Positions 34,998 through 44,351 of a stretch of DNA of 64,000 nucleotides are shown here, piece after piece. A program made the translations under genes and the position numbers. The notes beneath the pieces are model-generated. The model did not search any database and was not told the DNA's origin. It worked only from the letters and a program-made list of their open reading frames with translations. Each line of letters begins with the position of its first letter. The stretch's first letter is position 1. Location: positions 1-64,000 of the forward strand of contig NZ_JAQBOC010000066.1 in NCBI RefSeq assembly GCF_028288225.1, given 5' to 3'. The stretch is from Mucilaginibacter sp. GTDB lineage: Bacteria > Bacteroidota > Bacteroidia > Sphingobacteriales > Sphingobacteriaceae.

Positions 34998-35330
34998 CTA
35001 ACCCACTGAAAGAGAAATAATCTTATCATTACTGATCTTAAAATGGAACCTGGCGGGCAACGGACTACCATCGAAAGTGCCGGACATTAGAATTGTCAGT
35101 ATTATTTCCTGACCGTCTATAGCCAATTCCAAAGGTTCCATCTGTGTATGGCATTTTGCATTGGTTGCTTCATTCCATTGTTTGATCTGGACGGAGCCAT
35201 AATAATTGTTGCCTTCATCATGAACAATGGCATCCGCTGCAAAAGCCTGCACAAATGCCTCTGTATCATACTTGTTTTGTGCTTTCAGGAATTCAGTCAG
35301 AACGGACGGCAGTTCTTTATCATTTAACAT
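34998..35330 (-). CDS. SnoaL-like / NTF2-fold protein
   Basis: The 110-aa protein has the NTF2-like cone fold pattern: an N-terminal helix (FLKAQNKYDTEAFVQAFAAD), then AIVHDEGNNYYGSVQIKQWN and the terminal strands (ARFHFKISNDKIISLSVG). Members bind small hydrophobic ligands or act as isomerases or hydrolases; the reaction here is unknown. The neighbours are an SDR 25 bp upstream and an HxlR regulator 31 bp downstream, all on the minus strand. This is a common trio for stress- or aldehyde-responsive operons. Confidence 0.8.
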   Translation of the reverse strand: MLNDKELPSVLTEFLKAQNKYDTEAFVQAFAADAIVHDEGNNYYGSVQIKQWNEATNAKCHTQMEPLELAIDGQEIILTILMSGTFDGSPLPARFHFKISNDKIISLSVG

Positions 35331-35355
35331 ATCGCTTTATTTTATGGTAATGGTC

Positions 35356-36141
35356 TTAAACTGTAGGGATTGTTCCTCCGTCAATTACGAATTCAGTGCC
35401 GGTAAGGTACGCTGCACGGGGAGAAACCAGAAATACCACTAATTCCGCGACCTCTTCCGGCTCGGCAGGGCGGCCCATCGGGATACCACCAAGCGAGTCC
35501 ATAACACCCTGAGTGGCCTGTTCGACTGTAATTTTTGAGGTTTCGGCTATCCTTTCCATCATCCTGACCGCAGCCGAAGTTTTGATCCAGCCGGGTGATA
35601 CAGTAAGGACACGAACACCCTTTGGTGAAACTTCATTGGATAGACTTTTACTGTAATTGATCAGCCCCGCCTTTGCCGCAGCATAAGGCAAGGTAGCATC
35701 ATATAAGGGAAGTTTTCCCTGGATAGAAGCGATGTGAATGATAACGCCCTCACCCTTTTTTATCATGCCAGGCAGCAATCCCCGGTCCAGTCGCGCCGGC
35801 GCCAGCAGATTGGTTTGGATAGTTTGCTCCCAATCATGATCTGTCAATGCCTCAAAACCACCACCTGGCGTTTCCGACCCGCCAAGATTGTTGACTAATA
35901 TATCAATCCCGCCAAAAGCTTCCCTGATCTCATTCACTACTTTTTCCGTTCCGGCGGCGGTACTTAGGTCGGCGCTAATAAATTGCAGTTGTGAATTAAA
36001 ATCATCAGGCTGGTTCCTGGCGGTTACAACTACCCGCGCTCCATATTCCAGCAGTTTTTCAGCCATTGCTTTTCCCGCGCCCTTTGTACCGCCTGTTACA
36101 AGGGCGACTTTTCCGGCCAATTCATTTTTTTGATCTGTCAT
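35356..36141 (-). CDS. SDR-family NAD(P)-dependent oxidoreductase
   Basis: The product is a 261-aa classical short-chain dehydrogenase/reductase. It has the cofactor motif TGGTKGAGKAMA near the N-terminus, NNLGG after the fourth strand, the catalytic Ser in IHIASIQG, and the YAAAK Tyr-Lys pair. The C-terminus FVIDGGTIPTV is typical. The substrate is unknown. I chose the ATG at 36141 (protein starts MTDQKN) because homologues begin there; an in-frame ATG eight codons upstream (36165) is possible. It is first gene of the SDR / SnoaL / HxlR operon. Confidence 0.87.
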   Translation of the reverse strand: MTDQKNELAGKVALVTGGTKGAGKAMAEKLLEYGARVVVTARNQPDDFNSQLQFISADLSTAAGTEKVVNEIREAFGGIDILVNNLGGSETPGGGFEALTDHDWEQTIQTNLLAPARLDRGLLPGMIKKGEGVIIHIASIQGKLPLYDATLPYAAAKAGLINYSKSLSNEVSPKGVRVLTVSPGWIKTSAAVRMMERIAETSKITVEQATQGVMDSLGGIPMGRPAEPEEVAELVVFLVSPRAAYLTGTEFVIDGGTIPTV

Positions 36142-36313
36142 ATTTTCCTTCTTTATTCTTTGCAAAATTCAGCAGTATAATGTTTTACCGCAAGTACTGG
36201 CAACCGAATCAGATAGTGCTGAATATATCAGTATGCCGAAAATGCCACCATTGGTGCAAAAATTATTTTCAAGCGGACAATTCTTTCTATATTAGAACTC
36301 CCGTCGAATCAGT

Positions 36314-36604
36314 ATGAATGCTATTGAAATAAAAAATCTGAGCAAATCTTACGGAAATATTCAGGCTTTAAATGGTATTGACCTGGAAGTTCCCGAAGGT
36401 TCTATATATGGTCTCATTGGTCCGAATGGATGCGGAAAAACAACCCTTATAAAAACCCTCGTTGGTACTTTAAAGCCCGATACCGGTGAAATAAAAGTTC
36501 TTGGGGTAAATCCCTTAGCAGGCAGATGGAAAATCAGAAAGCATATTGGTTATATGCCGCAGTCGCCAGCTATTTACGACGACCTTTCTGCCCGTGATGT
36601 TTAA
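36314..36604 (+). pseudogene. 5' fragment of an ABC transporter ATPase gene
   Basis: Residues 1-95 are a well-kept start of an ABC ATPase: Walker A GPNGCGKTT at 36-44 and Q-loop Gln83 in GYMPQSPAIYDDLSARD. Sequence then stops after only 96 codons. The signature motif, Walker B and H-loop are absent, where about 240 residues are usual. The break falls in the middle of the conserved phrase after LSARD, exactly where an SRPBCC reading frame takes over. It is a deletion remnant and cannot hydrolyse ATP as it stands. Confidence 0.85.
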
Positions 36605-37016
36605 TGCACCTATCAAAATCGTATGGGAGGCCTGGACCCGGCCCGAACACATCGCCCAATGGTGGGGGCCGAAAGGCATGGAAACCAAGGTGGTTGAACA
36701 CGACTTTCGCGTAGGAGGCCGCTGGAAATATACGATGCAAATGCCGGACGGAAACGAGTTCCTTTCTTTTGGCGTATATTCCGTTATCGTTGAGCCCCAA
36801 AAAGTGTTTTCATCAGCCAACTTCATACCCATGACCGAGGGGGTGGAAATACAGGCCTTGTTTGAAGAAAATGGTAATCAAACACAATTTACCTTTCATG
36901 TGATTCATCCAACGAAAGCCTGCCGCGATCAGCAGGAGCAAATGGGCATCTATAACGGCTGGGGTTCGGTTTTTGACCGGCTGCAGACGCTGGTAGCCAC
37001 TTTAAACCATAAATAA
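36597..37016 (+). pseudogene. AHSA1/SRPBCC-domain protein lacking its first residues
   Basis: From 36597 the frame reads MFNAPIKIVWEAWTRPEHIA and then QWWGPKG, the classic AHSA1 (activator of Hsp90 ATPase homologue) opening, continuing to GIYNGWGSVFDRLQTLVATL. Family members normally have a further 8-15 residues before FNAP (a first beta strand), which here are replaced by the ABC ATPase fragment in another frame. An ATG exists at the junction, so a slightly shortened 139-aa protein could still be made. Expression might come from the promoter of the lost transporter gene. The ligand is unknown. Confidence 0.7.
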
Positions 37017-37268
37017 CGATAGCTATTTGTGCTGATCAACTAATGGTCATTGTCCTTTCCATTTTGTGTGAGGGCTGACCAATAGCCAACTTAATAAAAA
37101 ATTGAACAGAATTTAACACATCATAGCATTACAAACGCCCTTGAATTAAACGCAAATCAGCCGGTATCGATACTGAAATAAATACCAGCGTAAACTGCGC
37201 CTCCCTGATTTAAAAAATGTGGTTCCAGTTCACCATCGGTTGCAGGTAACCGGTTTGATTTCATGAAT

Positions 37269-38057
37269 TTAAAAAGACTTGATCACTGTTGTTTTACTGC
37301 TGACCGTTTGCGCGCTGAAATAACCGATACATCCTCCGGTGATATTGGAAGTTGGTGTCGCAGGCACCGCCAGGTTGGCGTTATCGTAGGCAACAGCCTC
37401 GGCCTCCTTCAGGAAATTAAATGCGCCCGCGTCGAGGCCGACCAAGTCAGCCTTGACCATGTCGCCATGGTGAAAAGTGCCCGTGTCGCAATCCAGCTTA
37501 TCCCGAATATACCTGCCGCCAGACAGGCGGTCATCAAAGGTTTGAAAGTGGTGCACATGCACACCGTTCCTCTTCATTGAATATTTATAGTAATTCTTCT
37601 GATCCGCCGGATCCTGGTAATTGGCTACCGGCCTGAAGTTATTATTGACAGAGTAGTCTACAGTTACCGAATCCAGGGGCACCGGTTTCGGCATGGTAGA
37701 CATTGCCGTGTACGTTTTCCCATCAAGCATCACCTTTAATTGGTACGCATGCCCTGGTGTGCCGGTAATGGCATGGGTAATATAGTCTCCTACCGAGGCT
37801 TCCGTTAAAACATCCGTTATGTTTGCCGTAACATCGGTGATCACTACGGTTGCCCCCGAAACTGTCGGATAAACATTATCCGAATAAAAATCTGCTGTTT
37901 TTGAAATATTGACATGGTAAGGGCCTGTTGTATCGCTGACCGCTCCTTCAATAACCAGCTGTGGCGTATTGTTAAGCGGAGGCGTAATGGTTTTTGTGCA
38001 GGACGAAAAAGCAACAATAAGGCTTGCTAATATTAAAAATGCGCGTATATTTTTCAT
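37269..38057 (-). CDS. DUF4249-family outer-membrane-associated lipoprotein
   Basis: The 262-aa protein begins with a lipoprotein signal (LIVAFSSC, Cys at about residue 20) and continues with the DUF4249 pattern: LVIEGAVSDTTGPYHVNISK, an Ig-like strand set, and MPKPVPLDSV. DUF4249 lipoproteins are regularly encoded beside TonB-dependent receptors and probably help them bind their ligand at the cell surface. The start is 4 bp after the stop of the TonB receptor, so the two are co-transcribed. The conserved CxGxF-type C-terminal phrase (GGCIGYFSA) is present. Confidence 0.85.
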   Translation of the reverse strand: MKNIRAFLILASLIVAFSSCTKTITPPLNNTPQLVIEGAVSDTTGPYHVNISKTADFYSDNVYPTVSGATVVITDVTANITDVLTEASVGDYITHAITGTPGHAYQLKVMLDGKTYTAMSTMPKPVPLDSVTVDYSVNNNFRPVANYQDPADQKNYYKYSMKRNGVHVHHFQTFDDRLSGGRYIRDKLDCDTGTFHHGDMVKADLVGLDAGAFNFLKEAEAVAYDNANLAVPATPTSNITGGCIGYFSAQTVSSKTTVIKSF

Positions 38058-38061
38058 TGGA

Positions 38062-40398
38062 TTAAAATTTAAAGTTGTAAGTAACGGATGGAACCATTTT
38101 AAAAAGTGAGGTTTGCTGAACCTGTGTCCTGTTCATATTGTTTGGATCGGTCTGGAAAATGATGGAGTATGGATTAGACTGGCCATAAACATTATAGATG
38201 GAAAAATTCCAGCTGCTTTCTATCTTCCTCGTCTTTTTTACATACAATGTCGCGCCCAGGTCAAGGCGGTTATAAGCGGACAGCCGCTGGCTGTTCCGGT
38301 CACCATAGGCATATACCGGTGAGCCGTCTACCGAAAGTTTGCCGTCCGGGTAGGTTACCGGAGTGCCGGTGCTGTAAACAAAGTCCGCGGAAAATGTCCA
38401 CTTTTTACTGGCCTGGTACATGCCGACTACGGAAAGGTGATGGGTTTGATCCTGTGATGAAGCGTAATAGTTATTGTTATTGATGCCGTTTATTTTACGT
38501 TCTGATCTGGAAAGCGTATAGCTGACCCAGCCGGTAAGTTTGCCATATTTCTTTTTGAGATAGGTCTCCCACCCATAGGCGCGCCCGGTTCCGAAAAGCA
38601 AGTCAGCTTCGATATTTTCATTGCCGACCAGATTGGCGCCATTCTTATAATCGATCTGGTTCTGCAGGCTCTTATAATAGATCTCTGAGCTGAACTCTAT
38701 GCCATTCTGGTGAAAGGTGCGGTAATATCCCATAGAAACCTGGTCGGCAATTTCCGGCTTGACCACATTCGTGCTGGGCAGGTAAACGTTGGTGGGGGAA
38801 GTTGCTGAAGAATTGTTCAATAAATGGATATTCTGCACATTTCGGTCATAGGAAAGCTTAACAGCACTGCTGTCATTCAGCTGATAATTTAAGGCGATTC
38901 GCGGTTCAGGATTAATATAGCTTTTTACAACTTTCCCGCCGCTGTAATAGGTGTTACTCAATGTATTTCCGGCCGCGTCATACGTGTAGAAATTACCAGG
39001 TCCTAAAACCGCCAGGTCACTTACCCGTAAACCATAGGTCAGCTTCAATTTATCGGTTGCCGTCCATTCATGGGAAATATAAACTGCGCTTTCCAGGCTG
39101 TATTTTTTTTGCAGGACGACGCTGTTATAGTTCGAGGTTTGGCCGGCGGTTGCTGCCCCGGGCTGGGTCACATGGTAAATACTTTCCAAACCAATATCCA
39201 GCTTGTTGGTCGAGTTTAGGTAATAATTGAAATCCTGCTTCAGGTGGTAATCGGTAATGGCCGACCCTACATTGATATTATTGGTACTGCTTCTAAAATG
39301 CGTATTGTAATCGAAATTATTATAGATCAGCGAAGTATTGGAAAACAGGCTGTTGTTGAAGATATGGTTCCAGCGTAACGTACCTGTCGAGTTTCCATAA
39401 TCAATCCCGTTATCCTGCTTTAGCTGCAGGTAGTCTTTTCCAAAATAACCAGAGAGAAATACACGGTCATTTTTACCCACCTGGTAATTCCCTTTCAGGT
39501 TAATATCATAAAAGTATATTTTGGTCTTTTTAATCGTGGTATCCGAGGCCAGCCCGGTAAACAGGTCTACGTAGGTCCTCCGGCCGCTCACGGTAAATGA
39601 GCCTTTATGATCAAACAAGGGGCCCTCTACGGTCAGCCTGGAGGCAATAAGTCCTATGCCGCCATTTACGCCGAATTTCTGATTATTGCCATCATTCATA
39701 TGGATATCTTCGACAGAAGAAAGCCTGCCGCCGTAATTCGCGGGCATCCCGGCTTTATAGATCTGGATATCCTTGATCGCATCCGAATTGAAGACCGAAA
39801 AGAAGCCCAACAAGTGAGAGGCATTGTAAACGGTGGCCTCATCCAAAAGGATCAGGTTCTGGTCGGCATCGCCACCCCGTACCGAAAAACCGGCTTTCCC
39901 GTCACCCGCAGCCACGATCCCGGGCAGGAGCTGTATGGTTTTTAAGATATCTTTTTCCCCTAACAGGACCGGGACATTTTTGATATCATTGACGGTCAGT
40001 TTTTGAACACCGGGAGGCGCGGTTAAAACATTGCCACTCCGGGATGAGCTGCTGCTGATCTTGACTTCTTTCAACTGGCTGGAAGCAGCTTCCAGGTTGA
40101 TGTTGTGCTGCAGGTTGCCTTTTAAGTCGATATGCAGCGTGTCTGTATGGTAACCGGTGTAGGTTGCTACCAGCGTATAGCTCCCTTCAGGAATGCTAAC
40201 GGAGTAAAAACCGTAAGAATTGGCGGAAACGCCCACTCCCGATAATTGCAGAAAACTCACGGTTGCGCCCGGCAGGGTTTCCCCTGTCGCTTTGTCCTTT
40301 ATGGTTCCTGATATCGTTAAGTGTTTGCTTTGCTGAGCCAAAGACAATCCGGGTAAAAGAAAGACTGACAGGATGATAAAGCAGTTTATTTTAAGCAT
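38062..40398 (-). CDS. TonB-dependent receptor with carboxypeptidase-like N-domain
   Basis: The 778-aa outer-membrane receptor starts with a signal peptide (MLKINCFIILSVFLLPGLSLA). A carboxypeptidase-regulatory-like beta domain follows (about 25-110, SGTIKDKATGETLPGATVSF), then a plug domain (about 120-230, LPGIVAAGDGKAGFSVRGGD) and a 22-strand-type barrel ending in FKMVPSVTYNFKF with terminal Phe. It imports a ligand with energy from TonB/ExbBD. The ligand is not evident: no SusD homologue is present, and DUF4249 is the partner. It is co-directional with the lipocalin-like gene and LytTR two-component genes upstream, which may control it. Confidence 0.9.
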   Translation of the reverse strand: MLKINCFIILSVFLLPGLSLAQQSKHLTISGTIKDKATGETLPGATVSFLQLSGVGVSANSYGFYSVSIPEGSYTLVATYTGYHTDTLHIDLKGNLQHNINLEAASSQLKEVKISSSSSRSGNVLTAPPGVQKLTVNDIKNVPVLLGEKDILKTIQLLPGIVAAGDGKAGFSVRGGDADQNLILLDEATVYNASHLLGFFSVFNSDAIKDIQIYKAGMPANYGGRLSSVEDIHMNDGNNQKFGVNGGIGLIASRLTVEGPLFDHKGSFTVSGRRTYVDLFTGLASDTTIKKTKIYFYDINLKGNYQVGKNDRVFLSGYFGKDYLQLKQDNGIDYGNSTGTLRWNHIFNNSLFSNTSLIYNNFDYNTHFRSSTNNINVGSAITDYHLKQDFNYYLNSTNKLDIGLESIYHVTQPGAATAGQTSNYNSVVLQKKYSLESAVYISHEWTATDKLKLTYGLRVSDLAVLGPGNFYTYDAAGNTLSNTYYSGGKVVKSYINPEPRIALNYQLNDSSAVKLSYDRNVQNIHLLNNSSATSPTNVYLPSTNVVKPEIADQVSMGYYRTFHQNGIEFSSEIYYKSLQNQIDYKNGANLVGNENIEADLLFGTGRAYGWETYLKKKYGKLTGWVSYTLSRSERKINGINNNNYYASSQDQTHHLSVVGMYQASKKWTFSADFVYSTGTPVTYPDGKLSVDGSPVYAYGDRNSQRLSAYNRLDLGATLYVKKTRKIESSWNFSIYNVYGQSNPYSIIFQTDPNNMNRTQVQQTSLFKMVPSVTYNFKF

Positions 40399-40464
40399 TT
40401 TATGTGTTATAAAGGGTGTGGTAATCTGGAGTAATCACTGTTAATGGTTGCATTAATCAAAATA

Positions 40465-40890
40465 TTAACGGATTTCCTTAATCACTTTAAAGAGATGGAA
40501 GGTTTGGGTTATTCCGTCATCTACCCGTTTAAACACCAGGTCCTGCTCTGTTAATTTGATAATTGTAACTGCTGATTTTTCGTTGGTACCGCTTATCAAA
40601 CTCACTGTTTTGCCATCAGTGCCCGTTGACCATTTTACCTGGTGCCCTAAGTAGAATAAATTACCATCCGCACTAAAAATAAAAGTTGTTTTCTTTAATC
40701 GCCCGGCAAGCTCTTTCATGTCAGCTTCGGCAGCCGGCCTGGCTTTACCGGTCATTGTTGCAGGATATTCCGGGGTGAAACTTTTTAGCTTCCACGTGCC
40801 TGTTAAAAATTCAGAATGGTTTACCTGGAAAGCACCCAATAAGATAATTGCCACAATGGCGAGCATGTAATTGCTAATCTTTGTCTTCAT
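40465..40890 (-). CDS. Exported lipocalin-like protein
   Basis: The 141-aa protein has an N-terminal hydrophobic segment (MLAIVAIILLGAF), probably a signal peptide. It then shows the short lipocalin-like pattern LTGTWKLKSFTPEY, a middle FIFSADGNLFYLG and the late strands LTEQDLVFKRVDDGI. Such proteins are common in Bacteroidota and may bind small ligands; the function is unknown. It lies between the LytTR two-component genes and the TonB receptor on the same strand. Confidence 0.65.
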   Translation of the reverse strand: MKTKISNYMLAIVAIILLGAFQVNHSEFLTGTWKLKSFTPEYPATMTGKARPAAEADMKELAGRLKKTTFIFSADGNLFYLGHQVKWSTGTDGKTVSLISGTNEKSAVTIIKLTEQDLVFKRVDDGITQTFHLFKVIKEIR

Positions 40891-41003
40891 TGCTTAATTT
40901 TTTAGTTAAGCAATGATAGGCCTGAAGACTTTAAATATCAGCCGGTTTGGAATGAAGCGGAAGTAAAGTGTTATGAAACGTCGTTTTACCTGTTTAAAGG
41001 AAA

Positions 41004-41777
41004 TTACCTGTTAAGCCACAATTTGAGGTAATGTGCTTTTTCCTTACTAACAACAATTCCGTTTTCCATTTCAGGAGTCAGGTATACTTTAAGTTTACCA
41101 TTGAAATAATTGTGAACGGACCCAATAGCGCTGAAGGAAGTGATATACTGCCTGTTCAGCCGGAAGAAAAGATAAGGATCGATCAGTTTTTCGAGTTCAT
41201 CAAGCGTATGATCCAGCATATATCTTTTCAGTTTTGTAGTATATAAAAAGGTAAGTTTATCTTCAAAGCAAAACCAGGCAACTTCCGGGGTTTCAACCGA
41301 AACGAACTGAGCTCCGGACCGGATCAAAAACCTGCTTTTAAAAGTCGGCCGGGCATCCGTGTCCTTCATTTGGCTGAGCAGCAGGGATTCCATAATTTCC
41401 CGGAAATTTCCAGGTGACTGGCTGATAAAGCGATATTTGTTCAGCGCCTGTGCTAATAGCAATGGTTCTATAGGTTTTAACAGGTAATCAATACTGTTTA
41501 CTTTAAAGGCCCGTATCGCATATTCGTCATAAGCGGTGGTGAATATGATGGGAACCCTGACTTCTACATGTTCAAATATTTCAAATGACTGCCCGTCTGC
41601 CAGCATAATGTCCATAAATATCAGTTCGGGGTGGCGGAAATTCTTTAACCACTGCACCGCGTCTTCTATGCTGTCAATGATACTGATGACTTGTATGGTC
41701 GGATCGTGGCTCTCTAATAACTGCTGCAACCTGCGTGCTGCAGGCGCCTCATCTTCAATAATCAATACTTTCATCAT
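41004..41777 (-). CDS. LytTR-family response regulator
   Basis: The 257-aa protein has an N-terminal receiver domain (about 2-120; IEDE acidic pocket, phospho-acceptor Asp56 in LIFMDIMLADGQ, Lys in LLKPIEP). It is followed by a LytTR DNA-binding domain (about 150-255; RFLIRSGAQFVSVETPEVAW, FFRLNRQYITSFSAI). Its start overlaps the stop of the kinase gene by 4 bp (ATGA), so the pair is translationally coupled. The likely targets are its own operon and the lipocalin-like/TonB/DUF4249 genes just downstream. Confidence 0.92.
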   Translation of the reverse strand: MMKVLIIEDEAPAARRLQQLLESHDPTIQVISIIDSIEDAVQWLKNFRHPELIFMDIMLADGQSFEIFEHVEVRVPIIFTTAYDEYAIRAFKVNSIDYLLKPIEPLLLAQALNKYRFISQSPGNFREIMESLLLSQMKDTDARPTFKSRFLIRSGAQFVSVETPEVAWFCFEDKLTFLYTTKLKRYMLDHTLDELEKLIDPYLFFRLNRQYITSFSAIGSVHNYFNGKLKVYLTPEMENGIVVSKEKAHYLKLWLNR

Positions 41778-42847
41778 TCACTATCATAAATAAGGGGAAG
41801 CGATACGCTGAAATTTGCTGTATCCGCAACAACTTCAACCAGTTTGTTGGTCAGCAATTCGTACCGGTTAATGATATTCTGCAAGCCAGTGCCTGTGGAT
41901 TCCACACCGGAGGTTTTTATCTGCAGGTTGTTTTTCACCACAATAAAATTTCCGGTTTTACTGATAATAATGGTAAGCGGTTTTTTACCGGAAACAATGT
42001 TATGCTTAATGGCATTTTCAACCAGCATTTGCAGGGTAAACGGGATCACTTTTAGCTGCTCCAGGTTTCCCGGGAGTTGGTACACAATATGTAAGTTTTC
42101 ACCAAAACGCATTTTGTTCAAAAAAATATAATCATCCAGGAATTTTAATTCCGTTTCCAGGCCGATCACATTTTTTTCATTGTAGTTCAACACATGCCGG
42201 TATACATTGGAAAGCCGCTGGATGAACAGCACGGATAATTTAGGATCTTCAGGGACCAGGGTGATCAATGCATTTAAACTGTTAAATAGAAAATGCGGAC
42301 TGATCTGATTTTTTAACAGTTCCAATTGAGAGATCAAGCTTTCCTTTTTTAAACGTTCCGACTCGTACAGGCTATGTTCCCAGCGCCCAAAAAAGTAAGC
42401 ACATTCATAAATAACCGTCACGATCCCCAGCAAAACCAGGCTTTTCCGGATAATATCTTCGTACTCCGTTAAAAATGGTTCCCTGTTGCCGTTAGGATAC
42501 GCATAATTGATCCCTCCTATAATCAAGCCGGCCAGCAAAATAAATACGGACATGACCACGCTTTGAACCACAATTCTTTTAGCCGTTTCTTTTAAATGCG
42601 GGAACCTGTTGCGCATATACAGAAATATAAAGCGGCTGCATTCCCAGTAAAAGGTAACGTACACCACATATTTGGCAATACTGACAACCAATATTTTGGA
42701 TGAAGTACTGATTCCGCGGTTGTCACTCAGGAAGACCAATAAAACAACAATAACCGGTATCCCGATGAGTCTTGCCCATTTGTCATTCAATCCATTTTTC
42801 TTTGCAGCAATCATCAAATATTTCCCGGTTTCTGGTAAGCAGTTCAA
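41774..42847 (-). CDS. Sensor histidine kinase of the LytS/YehU type
   Basis: The 357-aa inner-membrane kinase has about four membrane helices (28-41, 50-68, 92-112, 136-153), then a short linker and the His_kinase domain with LKNQISPHFLFNSLNAL (phospho-acceptor His185). A GHKL ATPase part follows with the N-box MLVENAIKHN and the G-box GTGLQNI. A second ATG at 42814 (MIAAKKNGLNDKW) is an alternative start that removes 11 residues. It has no extracellular sensor domain, so the signal probably acts through the membrane. It phosphorylates the coupled LytTR regulator. Confidence 0.92.
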   Translation of the reverse strand: MNCLPETGKYLMIAAKKNGLNDKWARLIGIPVIVVLLVFLSDNRGISTSSKILVVSIAKYVVYVTFYWECSRFIFLYMRNRFPHLKETAKRIVVQSVVMSVFILLAGLIIGGINYAYPNGNREPFLTEYEDIIRKSLVLLGIVTVIYECAYFFGRWEHSLYESERLKKESLISQLELLKNQISPHFLFNSLNALITLVPEDPKLSVLFIQRLSNVYRHVLNYNEKNVIGLETELKFLDDYIFLNKMRFGENLHIVYQLPGNLEQLKVIPFTLQMLVENAIKHNIVSGKKPLTIIISKTGNFIVVKNNLQIKTSGVESTGTGLQNIINRYELLTNKLVEVVADTANFSVSLPLIYDSE

Positions 42848-43014
42848 ATATCCGTTCCTTCTAAAGAAAGGTTATGCAATATTTATATAAACATCCTGAA
42901 TTATATTTATGGAAACAACTGATGTGAAATGAAATGGAAAATTTAGCATTTAAAACGGCCATAAACCTGTTCTAAAGTTATACAATTCTATTTTGAGGGG
43001 AAAATCACATCGCC

Positions 43015-43296
43015 TTATTTTTGACTGGCCGCTACCTTATCCAGCAAAGCATGAGGGAAATGTCCGAACTGTTTTTTAAACGCGTAGGAAAAATGCGAGA
43101 GGTTTTCGAAACCTACTTCAAAATATACATCAGATGGTTTTCTCTTTTCCTCGAAGATCTGGTGATGCGCCAATTTCAGCCGTTTTTGCGTAAGCCATTG
43201 TCTTGGCGGAGCCTTAAAGGTTTTTTGGAAATCTTGCTTAAAGATAGTCAGGCTCCTGCCGGTTAAGTACCCAAAAAGCGCTCATTTAAATATTGT
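43015..43296 (-). pseudogene. 3' remnant of an AraC-family regulator
   Basis: Read on the minus strand, the frame encodes the C-terminal two-helix-turn-helix part of an AraC regulator: LTIFKQDFQKTFKAPPRQWL, then RKPSDVYFEVGFENLSHFSY and AFKKQFGHFP. Upstream, a continuation reading YLNERFLG appears in a neighbouring frame. One missing base at about 43270-43272 (a C run on the plus strand) separates them, and an in-frame stop lies a few codons further. The sensor half is gone, so the gene is dead. Confidence 0.7.
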
Positions 43297-43556
43297 CTAG
43301 TCTATCATTATGTGAGGCAGAAAACGCAGGATTACAATATGGCACATCGTAATTTTGCTTATCGTTTTCTGCTTCAACACAGTGACTCGTCCGGAAAAAA
43401 CTATACAGCGTTATAAAAGCGTCACCAACCGTTCAGTTCCGTACGATTAGCATAATTTTTAATAGTCTAATTTATTGATATGAACATATTTAAGTAAATG
43501 GCACGTAATTTATAGGCGTTGTCTTGTTAAAATTACTTCAAAGCAATTTATAGCCT

Positions 43557-43853
43557 ATGAACACAGCGGATCGTGTTTGGGACCTTGCAACAAAAAAACT
43601 GATGAACGAGGCATCGGAAGAAGATCTGAAGGAATTAGATCTGCTACTGCTGGAAAATCTACACCTGAAAACTACAATAATGCCCCTGTGTGACTGGTGG
43701 GAAGATGAGCCGGCAAATCACCAACAGTTGCTTGCTTTGAAAAGTATAAAACCTGTAGACGAGGATACCAGGCAAAATACAATTAACGTTCAGTCTCACC
43801 CCCTGCCAGATTATATGAATACAAAGAAATCAATATATAAAATTACTCTTTAA
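43557..43853 (+). CDS. Small helical protein preceding a permease relic
   Basis: The 98-aa protein shares its N-terminal pattern (VWDLATKKLMNEASEEDLKE) with the 102-aa protein at 30037-30345. It contains a DWWEDEP motif and has no membrane segment. It directly precedes a broken MacB-like permease gene (11 bp gap). In Bacteroidota such small proteins often stand before FtsX/MacB-type permeases, so its partner here is probably lost. The function is unknown. Confidence 0.55.
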   Translation: MNTADRVWDLATKKLMNEASEEDLKELDLLLLENLHLKTTIMPLCDWWEDEPANHQQLLALKSIKPVDEDTRQNTINVQSHPLPDYMNTKKSIYKITL

Positions 43854-43864
43854 TTAGCACCGGT

Positions 43865-44281
43865 ATGCTCAAAAGTTATATCAAAATCGCGCTCCGAAAT
43901 CTGCAAAAATAGAAGGCAATCTCTTTTATAAACGTTTTCGGATTATCAGTAGGTATCACATGCGTTAGCCTGCTTTTATTGTGTACAGCAAATGAATTCA
44001 GCTTCGACAAATTCCATAAAAACGCTCCTGATATTTATAGGGTTTATGCCGTTTGGAATCAGTCAGCGTGGGGGAAAACCACCAATGAGCGCGAGATTGA
44101 CTATACGGAATACAATTCACTGAATAAGCAGAAATTGGCAGAAGCGATGAAGCTACAGCTGCCGGATGTGGTGAACTATGTCCAATTGCAGTTACCCTGG
44201 GGGCAAAACCTGGTGCGGGCTAACAATAAAGTACTCTATGCAGAAGTTGGGTTTGCCGACCAGTCATTATTTGGTCCTTGA
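43865..44281 (+). pseudogene. 5' fragment of a MacB/FtsX-type permease gene
   Basis: The frame opens MLKSYIKIALRNLQK, the standard start of Bacteroidota MacB-like permeases, then meets TAG at 43910-43912 where the family has Asn or a similar residue. It continues KAISFINVFGLSVGITCVSL, through the first membrane helix and early periplasmic domain, up to FADQSLFG, and ends at 44281. About 140 of the usual 780-800 codons remain. Both a nonsense mutation and a large 3' deletion have occurred. A later in-frame start (44159) is not meaningful. Confidence 0.8.
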
Positions 44282-44351
44282 TCTTCGCGTCTTCTTTGAA
44301 TTTGTATTAACCGTACTGCTGTGATAATTTTGCTATTTCATTTGATATTGA

